NCBI GenBank assembly: GCA_021823555.1
Contig: JAKANW010000037.1
Location: 1-12,379, forward strand
From: Chloroflexota bacterium
GTDB taxonomy: Bacteria; Chloroflexota; Anaerolineae; Anaerolineales; Villigracilaceae
Direction of reading: 5' to 3'
DNA length: 12,379 nucleotides
Shown here in pieces: positions 1 to 6,142 of this stretch. A model generated the notes under the pieces. It did not search any database and was not told where the DNA came from. It was given only the letters and a program-made list of their open reading frames with translations. The position numbers were made by a program, and so were the translations under genes. The first letter of the stretch is position 1. Each line of letters starts with the position of its first letter.

Positions 1-517
1 CGAATCCCAGCCCGAACCAAAAGAAGACATTGAGTTTGCTCAGCGCTTCTGTCGCAGTCAATGATAGCGCAAAGATGCCCACCACGAGCGGCCCGGAACA
101 GGGCAAGGCGATCGGGCCGTAAAGCAGGCCATATATGAAGGCATTGACAAAAGGATGCGAGAGAACAGGAACCTGCACCTGCGGCAGCGTCTTGAACGGA
201 TTGATATTCAGGATCAGCAGCAGGCCGAGCAGGATAATGATTCCATCGGCCAGGGGGATGATAAAAGACAATGCCCGGCCAATGGAGACCGAAAGCCAGG
301 CGATCAGTCCGCCCAGAGCCAGCATCATCGTTAACACACCGGCCAGCACAAAGAAGCCCAACAGATAACGGCCCGGCTTTCCCTGCAAGCCTGCCTGTCC
401 GCCGCTGATGTAGGCCAGGAAACCAGGATATAACGGCAGCACACAGGGGCTGGTGGTTGCCAGCAGGCCAATCGTGAGGGATGTGAAAATGGTTTGCATG
501 AGGTTATTTTGGCTCAT
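1..517 (-). CDS. ccdA: CcdA/DsbD-type thiol electron transporter, 3' part missing
   Basis: Polytopic membrane protein that should carry reducing equivalents from cytoplasmic thioredoxin to thiol proteins outside the membrane. I translated 172 codons from the minus strand; the frame runs off the left edge, so the C-terminus is missing. The CcdA signatures are present: a cysteine in TM1 (SPCVLPLYPGF, Cys25) and its partner in a later helix (ALPCSGPLVVG, Cys140), separated by several hydrophobic helices. The gene lies 65 bases downstream of the Met-rich thioredoxin lipoprotein on the same strand, so that lipoprotein is the natural recipient of its electrons. The start is uncertain: ATG at 517 and in-frame ATG at 499 both lack a clear Shine-Dalgarno, and 517 lies in the arm of a palindrome. 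The family call is firm; the exact start is not. Confidence 0.87.
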   Translation of the reverse strand, partial: MSQNNLMQTIFTSLTIGLLATTSPCVLPLYPGFLAYISGGQAGLQGKPGRYLLGFFVLAGVLTMMLALGGLIAWLSVSIGRALSFIIPLADGIIILLGLLLILNINPFKTLPQVQVPVLSHPFVNAFIYGLLYGPIALPCSGPLVVGIFALSLTATEALSKLNVFFWFGLGF

Positions 518-574
518 CCGTAAAATGTGCACAGGTGGCAATCGCTGCGCAGCGACTGTCACCTGCGATGAGCC
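511..574. repeat. Imperfect palindrome between the Met-rich thioredoxin gene and ccdA
   Basis: The outer arms GGCTCATC (511-518) and GATGAGCC (567-574) match perfectly. An inner 32-base near-palindrome (533-564, centred on GCTGCGCAGC) has 16-base arms differing at two positions, one of them a G-T pair. The segments between outer and inner arms are unequal (14 and 2 bases). In the minus-strand transcript the outer arm would pair with the putative ccdA start codon at 517. It could set the expression ratio of the two genes or be a small dispersed palindromic element; no U-run marks it as a terminator. Confidence 0.65.
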
Positions 575-582
575 ATTCTGGT

Positions 583-1338
583 CTACATGCTCCCGTCCAG
601 GTAGGGCTGGACGGCCTTCATCAAATCGTCTGCACTCTTGATCCCAAAGGGCAGCGGATGCGCTTCGCCGTGCCGGTCAATAATCAGGATCGGGGTGGAG
701 GGCGGGTTCAGGAACTGGTCTCCATATAGTTTACCGATCTCGCGCGCCACATCCACAGAGGCCACGGCATATTTCCAGTCAAAGCCGGTCTTGGCCAAAT
801 AAGCCTTGAGCACATCGGTATTCTCGTTGGGATCAATATCCAGCGAGACGCTGACGAAGTCATCGCGCATCCCCATGGCAGTATGTAGATCCTTGATCTG
901 CTGCTGCTGGGCGAGACAGTTCGTGCACCACACGGCCATGCTCTCGACCAGCACGACCTTCCCGCTGAAGTCCTGAATGTTGAAGGGTTGTCCGCTGTGG
1001 GCTTCGGTCAGTTGCGCGCTGAACCAGGCAGGGGGTTCCATCATGGCTCCCGGCGTGGACATGGCATCCTGGGTCATCATCGCATCGGGAGTGGGTGTTT
1101 CGTGCATCATCATCGTATCCGGAGTCGCCGTATCATGCATCATCATGGTATCAGGCGTGGGTGTCTCGTGCATCATCATCGTGTCCGGCGTGGACGTGGC
1201 TTCGTTCTGCATCATGGCATCCGGCGTTGCCGTGTCGTGCGACATCATCGCTTCGGGCGTGGCTATTGGGCCGCCGCAGGCAGTCAGCACGAAAGCCAGC
1301 GAAAGGAAAAGGCTAAACAAAACAGTACGCAGTTTCAT
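583..1338 (-). CDS. Thioredoxin-fold lipoprotein with N-terminal methionine-rich repeats
   Basis: Exported, lipid-anchored thiol protein of 251 residues. A signal peptide ends in the lipobox LTAC (Cys21). Residues 27-100 are a low-complexity stalk of seven 11-12-residue units of the form TPDTMMMHE/D, with 18 methionines between residues 31 and 100 plus several His and acidic residues. From about 105 a TlpA/thioredoxin-like domain follows, with active site WCTNC (Cys138, Cys141) and the cis-proline in STPILIID (Pro216). The start is supported by AAAGGAG at 1344-1350. It is followed by ccdA, its likely reductant. The stalk could bind Cu(I), act as a sacrificial oxidant sink, or simply space the domain from the membrane; the first two are inference. 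Fold and lipid anchor are secure; the physiological partner is not. Confidence 0.9.
   Translation of the reverse strand: MKLRTVLFSLFLSLAFVLTACGGPIATPEAMMSHDTATPDAMMQNEATSTPDTMMMHETPTPDTMMMHDTATPDTMMMHETPTPDAMMTQDAMSTPGAMMEPPAWFSAQLTEAHSGQPFNIQDFSGKVVLVESMAVWCTNCLAQQQQIKDLHTAMGMRDDFVSVSLDIDPNENTDVLKAYLAKTGFDWKYAVASVDVAREIGKLYGDQFLNPPSTPILIIDRHGEAHPLPFGIKSADDLMKAVQPYLDGSM
1039..1260 (-). repeat. Coding tandem repeat, about 33-bp unit, Met/His/Asp-rich
   Basis: Codons 27-100 of the thioredoxin lipoprotein form seven tandem units marked by Thr-Pro at residues 27, 38, 50, 61, 72, 83 and 95. Each carries two or three consecutive Met, and most a following His or acidic residue. Synonymous codons differ between units, so the array is not a very recent expansion, yet the central three units remain close enough in DNA for slippage or unequal recombination. 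Confidence 0.9.
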
Positions 1339-1487
1339 GGGTTCTCCTTTGGGTTTAATGCCGCCATCTTAGCGGGAAGAGCTTACAAAACGGCTGTAAA
1401 ATTATTATGAAAAGATGAACGTCGCACTTGCAACCGTAAGAATTTGTTAATCCCTTCGATTTCCAGTTTCGACTATGATGGAGCACA
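1339..1487. promoter_or_regulatory. Divergent control region for the thioredoxin/ccdA and two-component operons
   Basis: This 149-base AT-rich spacer separates two divergent genes. On the minus strand it carries ATCTTTTCATAA (1416-1405) followed by TTTTACA (1401-1395), 57 bases before the lipoprotein start. The identical 12-mer plus TTTTACA recurs before the second thioredoxin gene at 3487-3513, in the same orientation relative to its gene. On the plus side TATGAT (1474-1479) could be a -10 box, and GGAG (1480-1483) is the Shine-Dalgarno for the response regulator. The shared element suggests a binding site for that regulator and hence autoregulation; this is inference. Confidence 0.55.
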
Positions 1488-2180
1488 ATGAGCAGTGAGA
1501 CGATCCTTGTAGTAGAAGATGAAGCCAGCATTGCCGAGGTTGTCAGCCTCTATCTGAAGCGCGCCGGATTCAATGTCCAGACCGCCTCAGACGGCAGGGA
1601 AGCCATGACGATGCTCGAGGGATCCATCCCGGACTTCGTGATCCTGGACTTAATGCTGCCCCAGGTGGACGGTCTCTCCCTGACCCGTTGGTTGCGTGAC
1701 CGTTCCAATGTGCCGATCATCATGCTGACAGCGCGCCGCGAGGAGATTGACCGCATCGCCGGCCTCGAGATGGGCGCGGACGATTATGTGGTCAAGCCGT
1801 TCAGCCCACAGGAACTGGTCAGCCGGGTGCGCGCCATCCTGCGCCGCGCGGGGCGCGACCAAAATACCATCGAGCCGGAACGCCCGCTCAACTTCAACGA
1901 TCTGACCATTGACCCGCGCAGCCGCGTGGTCACCGTTGGCAAGTCATCTGTGGAACTGACCGCCAAAGAGTTTGACATGCTGTACCTGCTGGCGCGACAT
2001 CCGCGCCAGGTGTTCACCCGCCAGCAATTGCTGGAGCGCGTCTGGGGCGGCGCGGAATACATTGACCCCGGCACCGTCACCGTGCACGTGCGCCGGCTGC
2101 GCGAAAAGATCGAGGCCGACCCGTCCAACCCGCGGCGCTTGCTCACAGTCTGGAGCGTAGGTTATAAGTTTGAGCCGTAA
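1488..2180 (+). CDS. OmpR/PhoB-family response regulator
   Basis: DNA-binding response regulator of 230 residues, normal length for the family. The receiver domain (about 5-120) has the acidic pocket Glu10-Asp11, phospho-acceptor Asp54 in LDLMLP, Thr81 in MLTAR and Lys103 in VVKPF. The C-terminal winged helix (about 135-229) includes ELTAKEFDML, the recognition region VTVHVRRLREKI and the terminal VGYKFEP. GGAG at 1480-1483 precedes ATG 1488. The histidine kinase follows 49 bases after the stop. Its position between two thiol/methionine redox gene sets, and the element shared by their promoters, make those genes the likely regulon. It may be a functional counterpart of E. coli HprR (YedW), though the sequence alone does not prove orthology. 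Confidence 0.95.
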   Translation: MSSETILVVEDEASIAEVVSLYLKRAGFNVQTASDGREAMTMLEGSIPDFVILDLMLPQVDGLSLTRWLRDRSNVPIIMLTARREEIDRIAGLEMGADDYVVKPFSPQELVSRVRAILRRAGRDQNTIEPERPLNFNDLTIDPRSRVVTVGKSSVELTAKEFDMLYLLARHPRQVFTRQQLLERVWGGAEYIDPGTVTVHVRRLREKIEADPSNPRRLLTVWSVGYKFEP

Positions 2181-2184
2181 CTGA

Positions 2185-2220
2185 TTTGGAGTCCAATGTC
2201 TGGAGACGTTGGACTCCAAA
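2185..2220 (+). repeat. 16-bp hairpin between response regulator and kinase genes
   Basis: The arms TTTGGAGTCCAA (2185-2196) and TTGGACTCCAAA (2209-2220) are perfectly complementary. The stem continues inward with a T-G pair and GTC/GAC, leaving a four-base TGGA loop. No T-run follows, so it is not a classical terminator. It starts five bases after the regulator stop and ends nine bases before the kinase ATG, so it may attenuate the kinase relative to the regulator, stabilise processed mRNA, or be a copy of a dispersed palindrome. Confidence 0.8.
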
Positions 2221-2229
2221 GAGCACTTT

Positions 2230-3465
2230 ATGAAACCCTCCCTTTCCCGCCTGCCCATGTTGACCCGCTTCACCCTCGGCGTCCTGCTGATCGTGGCGGT
2301 CTCACTGGGCATCTTCATGCTGGTTATGGCTCCCCCGCTGGCCGAACTGGGGCACATGGCCATCTTCCTGGCCGTCACAGCCCTGGTCTCGGCGCTGGCC
2401 GGCTACGGGGCCTACCGTCTCGGCTGGCTGACCCGCTCGCCTACCATGCGCTGGACCCTGCTGGGTAGTTATGCCCTCTCCAGTATTTTGACTTTCTTCA
2501 ACGTCTGGTTTTCAGCGCAGATGATGTTCGCCAGCCAGCACGACCTGCTGCTGGCCATCGTGCTGTTGGTCTTTGCCAGCGGCATGGCCATGGTGCTCGG
2601 TTACTTCATCTCCAACACCATCACCGACCGCCTGCACCTGCTCAAAGACGCCGCAGAGCGACTCTCGCGAGGCGACTTGCAGACGCGCGTCCCGGTCAGC
2701 GGGCGGGATGAGGCGGCCGCGCTGGCCGCAGCTTTCAATCAGATGGCCGCCCGGCTCGAAACCGCCGACCGCAAGCAACGCGAACTCGAGGACCTGCGCC
2801 GCGACCTGATCGCCTGGGTCGGCCACGATCTGCAGACCCCGCTGGCTTCCATCCGCGCCGTGCTCGAGGCCCTGACCGATGGGATGGCGGAGGAACCGGA
2901 AACCGTCAAACGATATCTGCATACCACGCAGCGTGACGTGCGTTCCCTCTCCGCTTTGATTGACGACCTGTTTCAAATGGCGCAACTGGACGCGGGCGGC
3001 CTGCCGCTCGACCGCTCCAATAGTTCCCTGACCGACCTGATCTCGGACACACTCGAGTCTTTTTCTGAGCTGGCCCTGCGCCAGGGCATATCCCTGAAAG
3101 GCGAGGCGGCGACCGGCATTGACCCGGTCCTCATGGATACGCAGCGCATTGGCCGGGTGTTGAACAACCTGATCAGCAACGCGCTGCGGCACACCCCCGC
3201 CGGAGGGCAGGTCGAAGTCGCGGCGCGGCGAACAGGCTCGAGCGTGGAAGTGAGCGTGCGCGATAGCGGCGAGGGTATCCGTCCCGAGGATATCCCGCAC
3301 GTGTTCGAGCGTTTCTATCGCGGCGAGAAGTCGCGCAGCCGCGCCACGGGCGGAGCCGGGTTGGGTCTGGCCATCGCACGCGGCATCGTTGAAGCGCACG
3401 GGGGCAGCATCCGCGTGGAGAGCGTTGCAGGCCGGGGCGCCACTTTTACGTTCACACTCCCTTAA
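2230..3465 (+). CDS. HAMP-containing sensor histidine kinase with four TM helices and almost no external domain
   Basis: Membrane histidine kinase of 411 residues, partner of the preceding regulator. Four hydrophobic helices lie at about 13-34, 42-63, 75-94 and 105-127, with very short loops. A HAMP linker (about 127-180) and a DHp domain follow, with phospho-acceptor His199 in VGHDLQTPLAS. The ATPase domain shows the N box (NNLISNALRHTP), G1 (DSGEGI), F box (FERFYRG) and G2 (GGAGLGLAIARG). I chose ATG 2230 over the in-frame TTG 2209, because the TTG begins exactly at the right arm of the 2185-2220 hairpin and has no Shine-Dalgarno. With no extracytoplasmic sensor domain, the signal is probably detected within the membrane or via another protein. 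A loop near residues 97-105 (AQMMFASQHD) is Met/His-containing, a possible oxidant or metal sensor, but this is speculative. Confidence 0.94.
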   Translation: MKPSLSRLPMLTRFTLGVLLIVAVSLGIFMLVMAPPLAELGHMAIFLAVTALVSALAGYGAYRLGWLTRSPTMRWTLLGSYALSSILTFFNVWFSAQMMFASQHDLLLAIVLLVFASGMAMVLGYFISNTITDRLHLLKDAAERLSRGDLQTRVPVSGRDEAAALAAAFNQMAARLETADRKQRELEDLRRDLIAWVGHDLQTPLASIRAVLEALTDGMAEEPETVKRYLHTTQRDVRSLSALIDDLFQMAQLDAGGLPLDRSNSSLTDLISDTLESFSELALRQGISLKGEAATGIDPVLMDTQRIGRVLNNLISNALRHTPAGGQVEVAARRTGSSVEVSVRDSGEGIRPEDIPHVFERFYRGEKSRSRATGGAGLGLAIARGIVEAHGGSIRVESVAGRGATFTFTLP

Positions 3466-3477
3466 CCGTTTTCTCAG

Positions 3478-3530
3478 TCTTTCGTAATCTTTTCATAAGG
3501 AAGATTTTTTACAATCGTTTCATCAAGGAG
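3478..3530 (+). promoter_or_regulatory. Promoter and probable regulator site for the trx-msrPQ operon
   Basis: Two near-identical half-sites, TTTCGTAA (3480-3487) and TTTCATAA (3491-3498), start 11 bases apart, the usual half-site period of OmpR/PhoB-type regulators. The stretch 3487-3498 (ATCTTTTCATAA) is identical to one upstream of the Met-rich thioredoxin gene, and TTTTACA (3507-3513) recurs too. TACAAT (3510-3515) is a reasonable -10 box without a good -35, as expected for an activated promoter. AAGGAG (3525-3530) is the Shine-Dalgarno of the next gene. Protein binding is inferred, not shown. Confidence 0.6.
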
Positions 3531-3538
3531 ACTGACCG

Positions 3539-4099
3539 ATGAAACGCTGGCTGACTTTATTTCTTGCACTCGTCCTGGCCGGATGTGGGACGGCCTCACC
3601 GGCCCAAACGACCGGCATGACTCGAACCGCCACCCCTCACACCGCCTCTCTCACGGACCTCGGGCCGGCCCCCGAACTAACGAACACTACCTGGCTGAAT
3701 GCGGATTCGCCGCTGCGACTGGCAGGCCTGCGCGGCAAAGTCGTGCTGATTGACATGTGGACTCTGGGCTGCATCAATTGCCAGCATGTGATCCCGTCGC
3801 TGAAAGCCTGGTATGGCAAATACAGGGATCAGGGACTGGTCATCATCGGCAACCACTTCCCCGAATTCAGCTACGAGGCTGACCCAAACAATCTCAAGGA
3901 TGCCGTGGCCCGTTTCGGGATCGAGTACCCCGTCGCGCAGGACAACAGCGGCGCTACGTGGAATGCCTATAAAAATCAATACTGGCCAACGCTCTACCTG
4001 ATTGATAAACGCGGCCACATCCGTTATATTCACATCGGCGAAGGCGCTTACGCCGAAACCGAAAATGCCATTCAAGATCTACTCGCAGAAAATGATTAG
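3539..4099 (+). CDS. DipZ/TlpA-like thioredoxin lipoprotein
   Basis: Extracytoplasmic thiol-disulfide protein of 186 residues. A signal peptide ends in the lipobox LAGC (Cys16), then a short Thr/Pro-rich linker and a thioredoxin fold from about 45. The active site is WTLGCINC (Cys78, Cys81) and the cis-proline is in YWPTLYLID (Pro150). WTLGCINCQHVIPSL, the HFPEFSYE segment and the C-terminal GEGAY resemble the C-terminal domain of DipZ-type proteins, which are often fused or linked to CcdA. AAGGAG at 3525-3530 supports ATG 3539. Only eight bases separate it from msrP, so the two are cotranscribed. It may supply electrons to an extracytoplasmic reductase or repair oxidised thiols; CcdA at 1-517 is the plausible donor. 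Fold is certain, substrate unknown. Confidence 0.92.
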   Translation: MKRWLTLFLALVLAGCGTASPAQTTGMTRTATPHTASLTDLGPAPELTNTTWLNADSPLRLAGLRGKVVLIDMWTLGCINCQHVIPSLKAWYGKYRDQGLVIIGNHFPEFSYEADPNNLKDAVARFGIEYPVAQDNSGATWNAYKNQYWPTLYLIDKRGHIRYIHIGEGAYAETENAIQDLLAEND

Positions 4100-4107
4100 A
4101 GGTAACC

Positions 4108-5058
4108 ATGGATACAAATCTTAAATCTGTCCCTGTCCTTCCATCCGAGATCACGCCTCACTCGCTCTACCTCACGCGCCGCGACTTCCTGAAAGCCGCC
4201 GGCATCGTCACAGGCACTGCCCTGCTGTCCGCCTGCGCGCCGCAGGTACAGGTGGCTCCACAAGGCCCCATCCCACAGGCCAACGGTATGAAAGATGAAC
4301 TCGGCAACCCGGTCAATAAATTCGAGGATATCACCAACTACAACAATTACTACGAGTTCACCACGGATAAGCAAGGTGTGGCTCCCATGTCGCAGAGTTT
4401 CGTCACCCATCCGTGGACAGTGGAAGTGGGCGGGCTGGTCAAGAACGCCAAGACCTACGCCATCGAGGACCTGATCAAAAACTTCACACAGGAAGAGCGC
4501 ATTTACCGCCTGCGCTGCGTGGAAGCCTGGAGCATGGTCATCCCGTGGACAGGCTTCACGCTCGCCAGCCTGCTCAAGGAAGTGCAGCCGACCTCGGACG
4601 CGAAATTCGTCCGCTTTGAATCGATCTATCGCCCCAAGGAAATGCCGGGACAGAATTCCCCCTTCTATCCCTGGCCGTACCAGGAAGGCCTGCGGCTCGA
4701 TGAAGCCATGAACGACCTGACCATCCTGGCCACCGGCATGTATGGCCAGGACCTTCCCAAACAGGACGGCGCGCCCATCCGCCTGGTCGCGCCGTGGAAA
4801 TACGGCTTCAAGTCCATCAAGGCTATTGTAAAGATCGAACTGGTGGCTGAACAACCGGCAACCATGTGGTCCACCATCGCCCCGGATGAATACGGTTTCT
4901 ATTCCAACGTCAATCCCAACCGGCCGCATCCGCGCTGGTCGCAGGCCACGGAACGCCGCATCGGCGAACTTGCCCGCCGTCCCACCCTGATGTTCAACGG
5001 GTATGCCGGGCAGGTTGCCAGCATGTACACTGGCATGGACCTGATCCAAAACTACTAA
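4108..5058 (+). CDS. msrP: Protein-methionine-sulfoxide reductase catalytic subunit MsrP (YedY)
   Basis: Molybdopterin enzyme that reduces methionine sulfoxide in exported proteins using electrons from the membrane heme protein MsrQ. It has 316 residues, normal for the family. A Tat signal TRRDFLK (Arg24-Arg25) follows the long N-region typical of MsrP, then a hydrophobic stretch ending LLSAC. Cys43 would make it a Tat-exported lipoprotein, unlike soluble periplasmic E. coli MsrP. Family landmarks are EDITNYNNYYEF (about 73-84) and the Mo-ligating cysteine in YRLRCVEAWSMVIPWTGF (Cys137). The Shine-Dalgarno AGAGGT (4098-4103) overlaps the stop of the upstream thioredoxin gene. A molybdopterin biosynthesis pathway and Tat export are needed elsewhere in the genome. 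Confidence 0.95.
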   Translation: MDTNLKSVPVLPSEITPHSLYLTRRDFLKAAGIVTGTALLSACAPQVQVAPQGPIPQANGMKDELGNPVNKFEDITNYNNYYEFTTDKQGVAPMSQSFVTHPWTVEVGGLVKNAKTYAIEDLIKNFTQEERIYRLRCVEAWSMVIPWTGFTLASLLKEVQPTSDAKFVRFESIYRPKEMPGQNSPFYPWPYQEGLRLDEAMNDLTILATGMYGQDLPKQDGAPIRLVAPWKYGFKSIKAIVKIELVAEQPATMWSTIAPDEYGFYSNVNPNRPHPRWSQATERRIGELARRPTLMFNGYAGQVASMYTGMDLIQNY

Positions 5059-5074
5059 TTCATCTTATGCAAAA

Positions 5075-5150
5075 CGTCCCGCAGGTCGGTGCCGAAGCCT
5101 GCGTGAATTGCTGGAATACTTCGACAGGCTCAGTGCATGCTTGCGGGACG
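5075..5150. repeat. Nested palindromic element between msrP and msrQ
   Basis: The outer arms CGTCCCGCA (5075-5083) and TGCGGGACG (5142-5150) are perfect. Inner arms AGCCTG (5096-5101) and CAGGCT (5125-5130) nest within them. The element fills most of the 116-base gap between two genes that are usually tightly linked. It has no ORF of note and no T-run. It resembles REP/MITE-like dispersed palindromes; the segment TTCGACAGGCTCAG looks like such repeat families, but copy number cannot be judged from one window. Confidence 0.65.
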
Positions 5151-5174
5151 ATGCGAAAATCATTTTGAGAACTC

Positions 5175-5858
5175 ATGAAAAAAGTTTTCAAACGCTACAC
5201 CCCTCTCCAAATCCTTATCCACCTCGGCGCCTTGTACCCCCTGGCGCACCTGATCTTCGATTTTCTGTTTGGCTATCTCTCGGTCAACCCAATCCAGGAT
5301 ATGGAACAGCGCACCGGCCTGGCTGCCGTCACCTTATTGATCCTCTCGCTGGCCTGCACGCCGCTCAACACGCTCTTCCACTGGCGCGAACCCATCAAGC
5401 GCCGCCGCGCCCTCGGGCTGTACGCTTTTATGTATGCGGTCATCCACATACTAATCTTTGTGGACCTCGATTATGGCCTGGCGTGGAGTCTCATTATCCA
5501 GACCGTTTTTCAAAAACCGTACATCATCCTGGGCATGACCTCGTTCCTCTTGCTGATCCCCCTGGCTGTCACCTCATTCGACATCTGGAAAGTCCGCCTC
5601 GGCAAAGGCTGGAAACGCCTGCACCAGGTTGTGTACTTCATCGCGCCACTAGCCATCCTGCATTATGCCTGGAGCAAAAAAGGCGATCTCTTCTCCCTGC
5701 ACGGCGACATCCTCCGCCCCTTGATCTATGGACTGGTCGTGATCGTCCTGTTATTTCTCCGCATCCCGGCGGTACGGAAGTTCTTCGCATCCCTCCGGAC
5801 CCGGATCCTGCCCCCTTTTTTGCGGCCAGGTCCTCAACCCGAGACGAATCCCAATTAA
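5175..5858 (+). CDS. msrQ: Heme-binding membrane subunit MsrQ (YedZ)
   Basis: Ferric-reductase-like membrane cytochrome b that passes electrons from the cytoplasmic side to MsrP. It has 227 residues with about six TM helices, standard for MsrQ. Histidines sit where heme ligands are expected: His91 (YAVIHILIF), His150 (KRLHQVVYF) and His163 (LAILHYAW). The segment LACTPLNTLF followed by basic RREPIKRRR-type residues is typical of the family. The Shine-Dalgarno is weak (GAGA near 5166), so translation may depend on the msrP transcript. It is the last gene of the trx-msrP-msrQ unit, and a strong terminator starts two bases after its stop. Confidence 0.95.
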   Translation: MKKVFKRYTPLQILIHLGALYPLAHLIFDFLFGYLSVNPIQDMEQRTGLAAVTLLILSLACTPLNTLFHWREPIKRRRALGLYAFMYAVIHILIFVDLDYGLAWSLIIQTVFQKPYIILGMTSFLLLIPLAVTSFDIWKVRLGKGWKRLHQVVYFIAPLAILHYAWSKKGDLFSLHGDILRPLIYGLVVIVLLFLRIPAVRKFFASLRTRILPPFLRPGPQPETNPN

Positions 5859-5860
5859 GC

Positions 5861-5894
5861 CACTGGGCGGGAGAATTCCCGCCCAGTGCTTTTA
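5861..5894. terminator. Bidirectional intrinsic terminator after msrQ
   Basis: A 12-bp perfect GC-rich stem, CACTGGGCGGGA (5861-5872) with TCCCGCCCAGTG (5877-5888), has a GAAT loop and is followed by CTTTTA. It ends the msrPQ transcript. The convergent small membrane protein gene stops at 5892, so it may also receive that transcript, though the minus-strand side lacks a good T-run. Confidence 0.85.
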
Positions 5895-6122
5895 GAATAA
5901 CCCCTTCAAGAACAACAGCAACCCGATGATCGCCAAGGGGATGCCGATGATCGCTCCGATGATCGTCAGGCTGACGATCACACCGACAACGATCAAGACG
6001 ATGCCGAGCACCATCGCGACGAAACGCCCGACCAGCTCGACAATGGTTGCCACCAGCCGCCATATCGCCACGAACGGCCAGAGGAACCAGGGGGTATGGT
6101 GATGTTTTATATGAGCAGCCAT
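5892..6122 (-). CDS. Small conserved-type membrane protein, 76 aa
   Basis: Function unknown. The protein opens with a His-rich stretch (HIKHHH) and aromatic PWFLWPFVAIWRLV, then two very hydrophobic helices rich in Val, Ile and Gly, ending LLLFLKGLF. I prefer ATG 6122 over ATG 6134 because GGAGG (6132-6128) lies five bases before 6122 and would itself be inside the longer frame. A TATAAA box on the minus strand (6148-6143) would start transcription near 6136, giving a short leader that contains this ribosome site. The gene converges on msrQ. Similar short two-helix proteins are common in bacteria, but I cannot assign a role. Confidence 0.75.
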   Translation of the reverse strand: MAAHIKHHHTPWFLWPFVAIWRLVATIVELVGRFVAMVLGIVLIVVGVIVSLTIIGAIIGIPLAIIGLLLFLKGLF

Positions 6123-6142
6123 TTCTGCCTCCATTTCGTTTA

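Noticed and set aside
1039..1260. CRISPR-like periodic repeat
   Set aside because: The 33-bp period is in-frame and codes for a continuous Met-rich stalk, without conserved repeats separated by unique spacers.
977..1410. Plus-strand frames over the Met-rich repeat, some highly repetitive
   Set aside because: The repetitiveness is inherited from the minus-strand coding repeat; there is no lipobox or domain in these frames.
2209..2232. TTG start at 2209 for the histidine kinase
   Set aside because: It begins the right arm of a perfect hairpin and has no ribosome site; ATG 2230 lies just after the hairpin.
2512..3399. 295-codon minus-strand frame opposite the histidine kinase
   Set aside because: Covers the kinase HAMP and catalytic domains exactly in antisense and has no recognisable motif.
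4096..5049. Long minus-strand open frame (317 codons) opposite msrP
   Set aside because: It is the antisense shadow of a strongly supported MsrP; its translation shows no domain signature and reflects GC-rich codon use on the other strand.
5108..5929. 273-codon plus-strand frame overlapping msrQ in another frame
   Set aside because: Pro/Arg/His-rich shadow translation; msrQ in the other frame has the heme histidines and helices.
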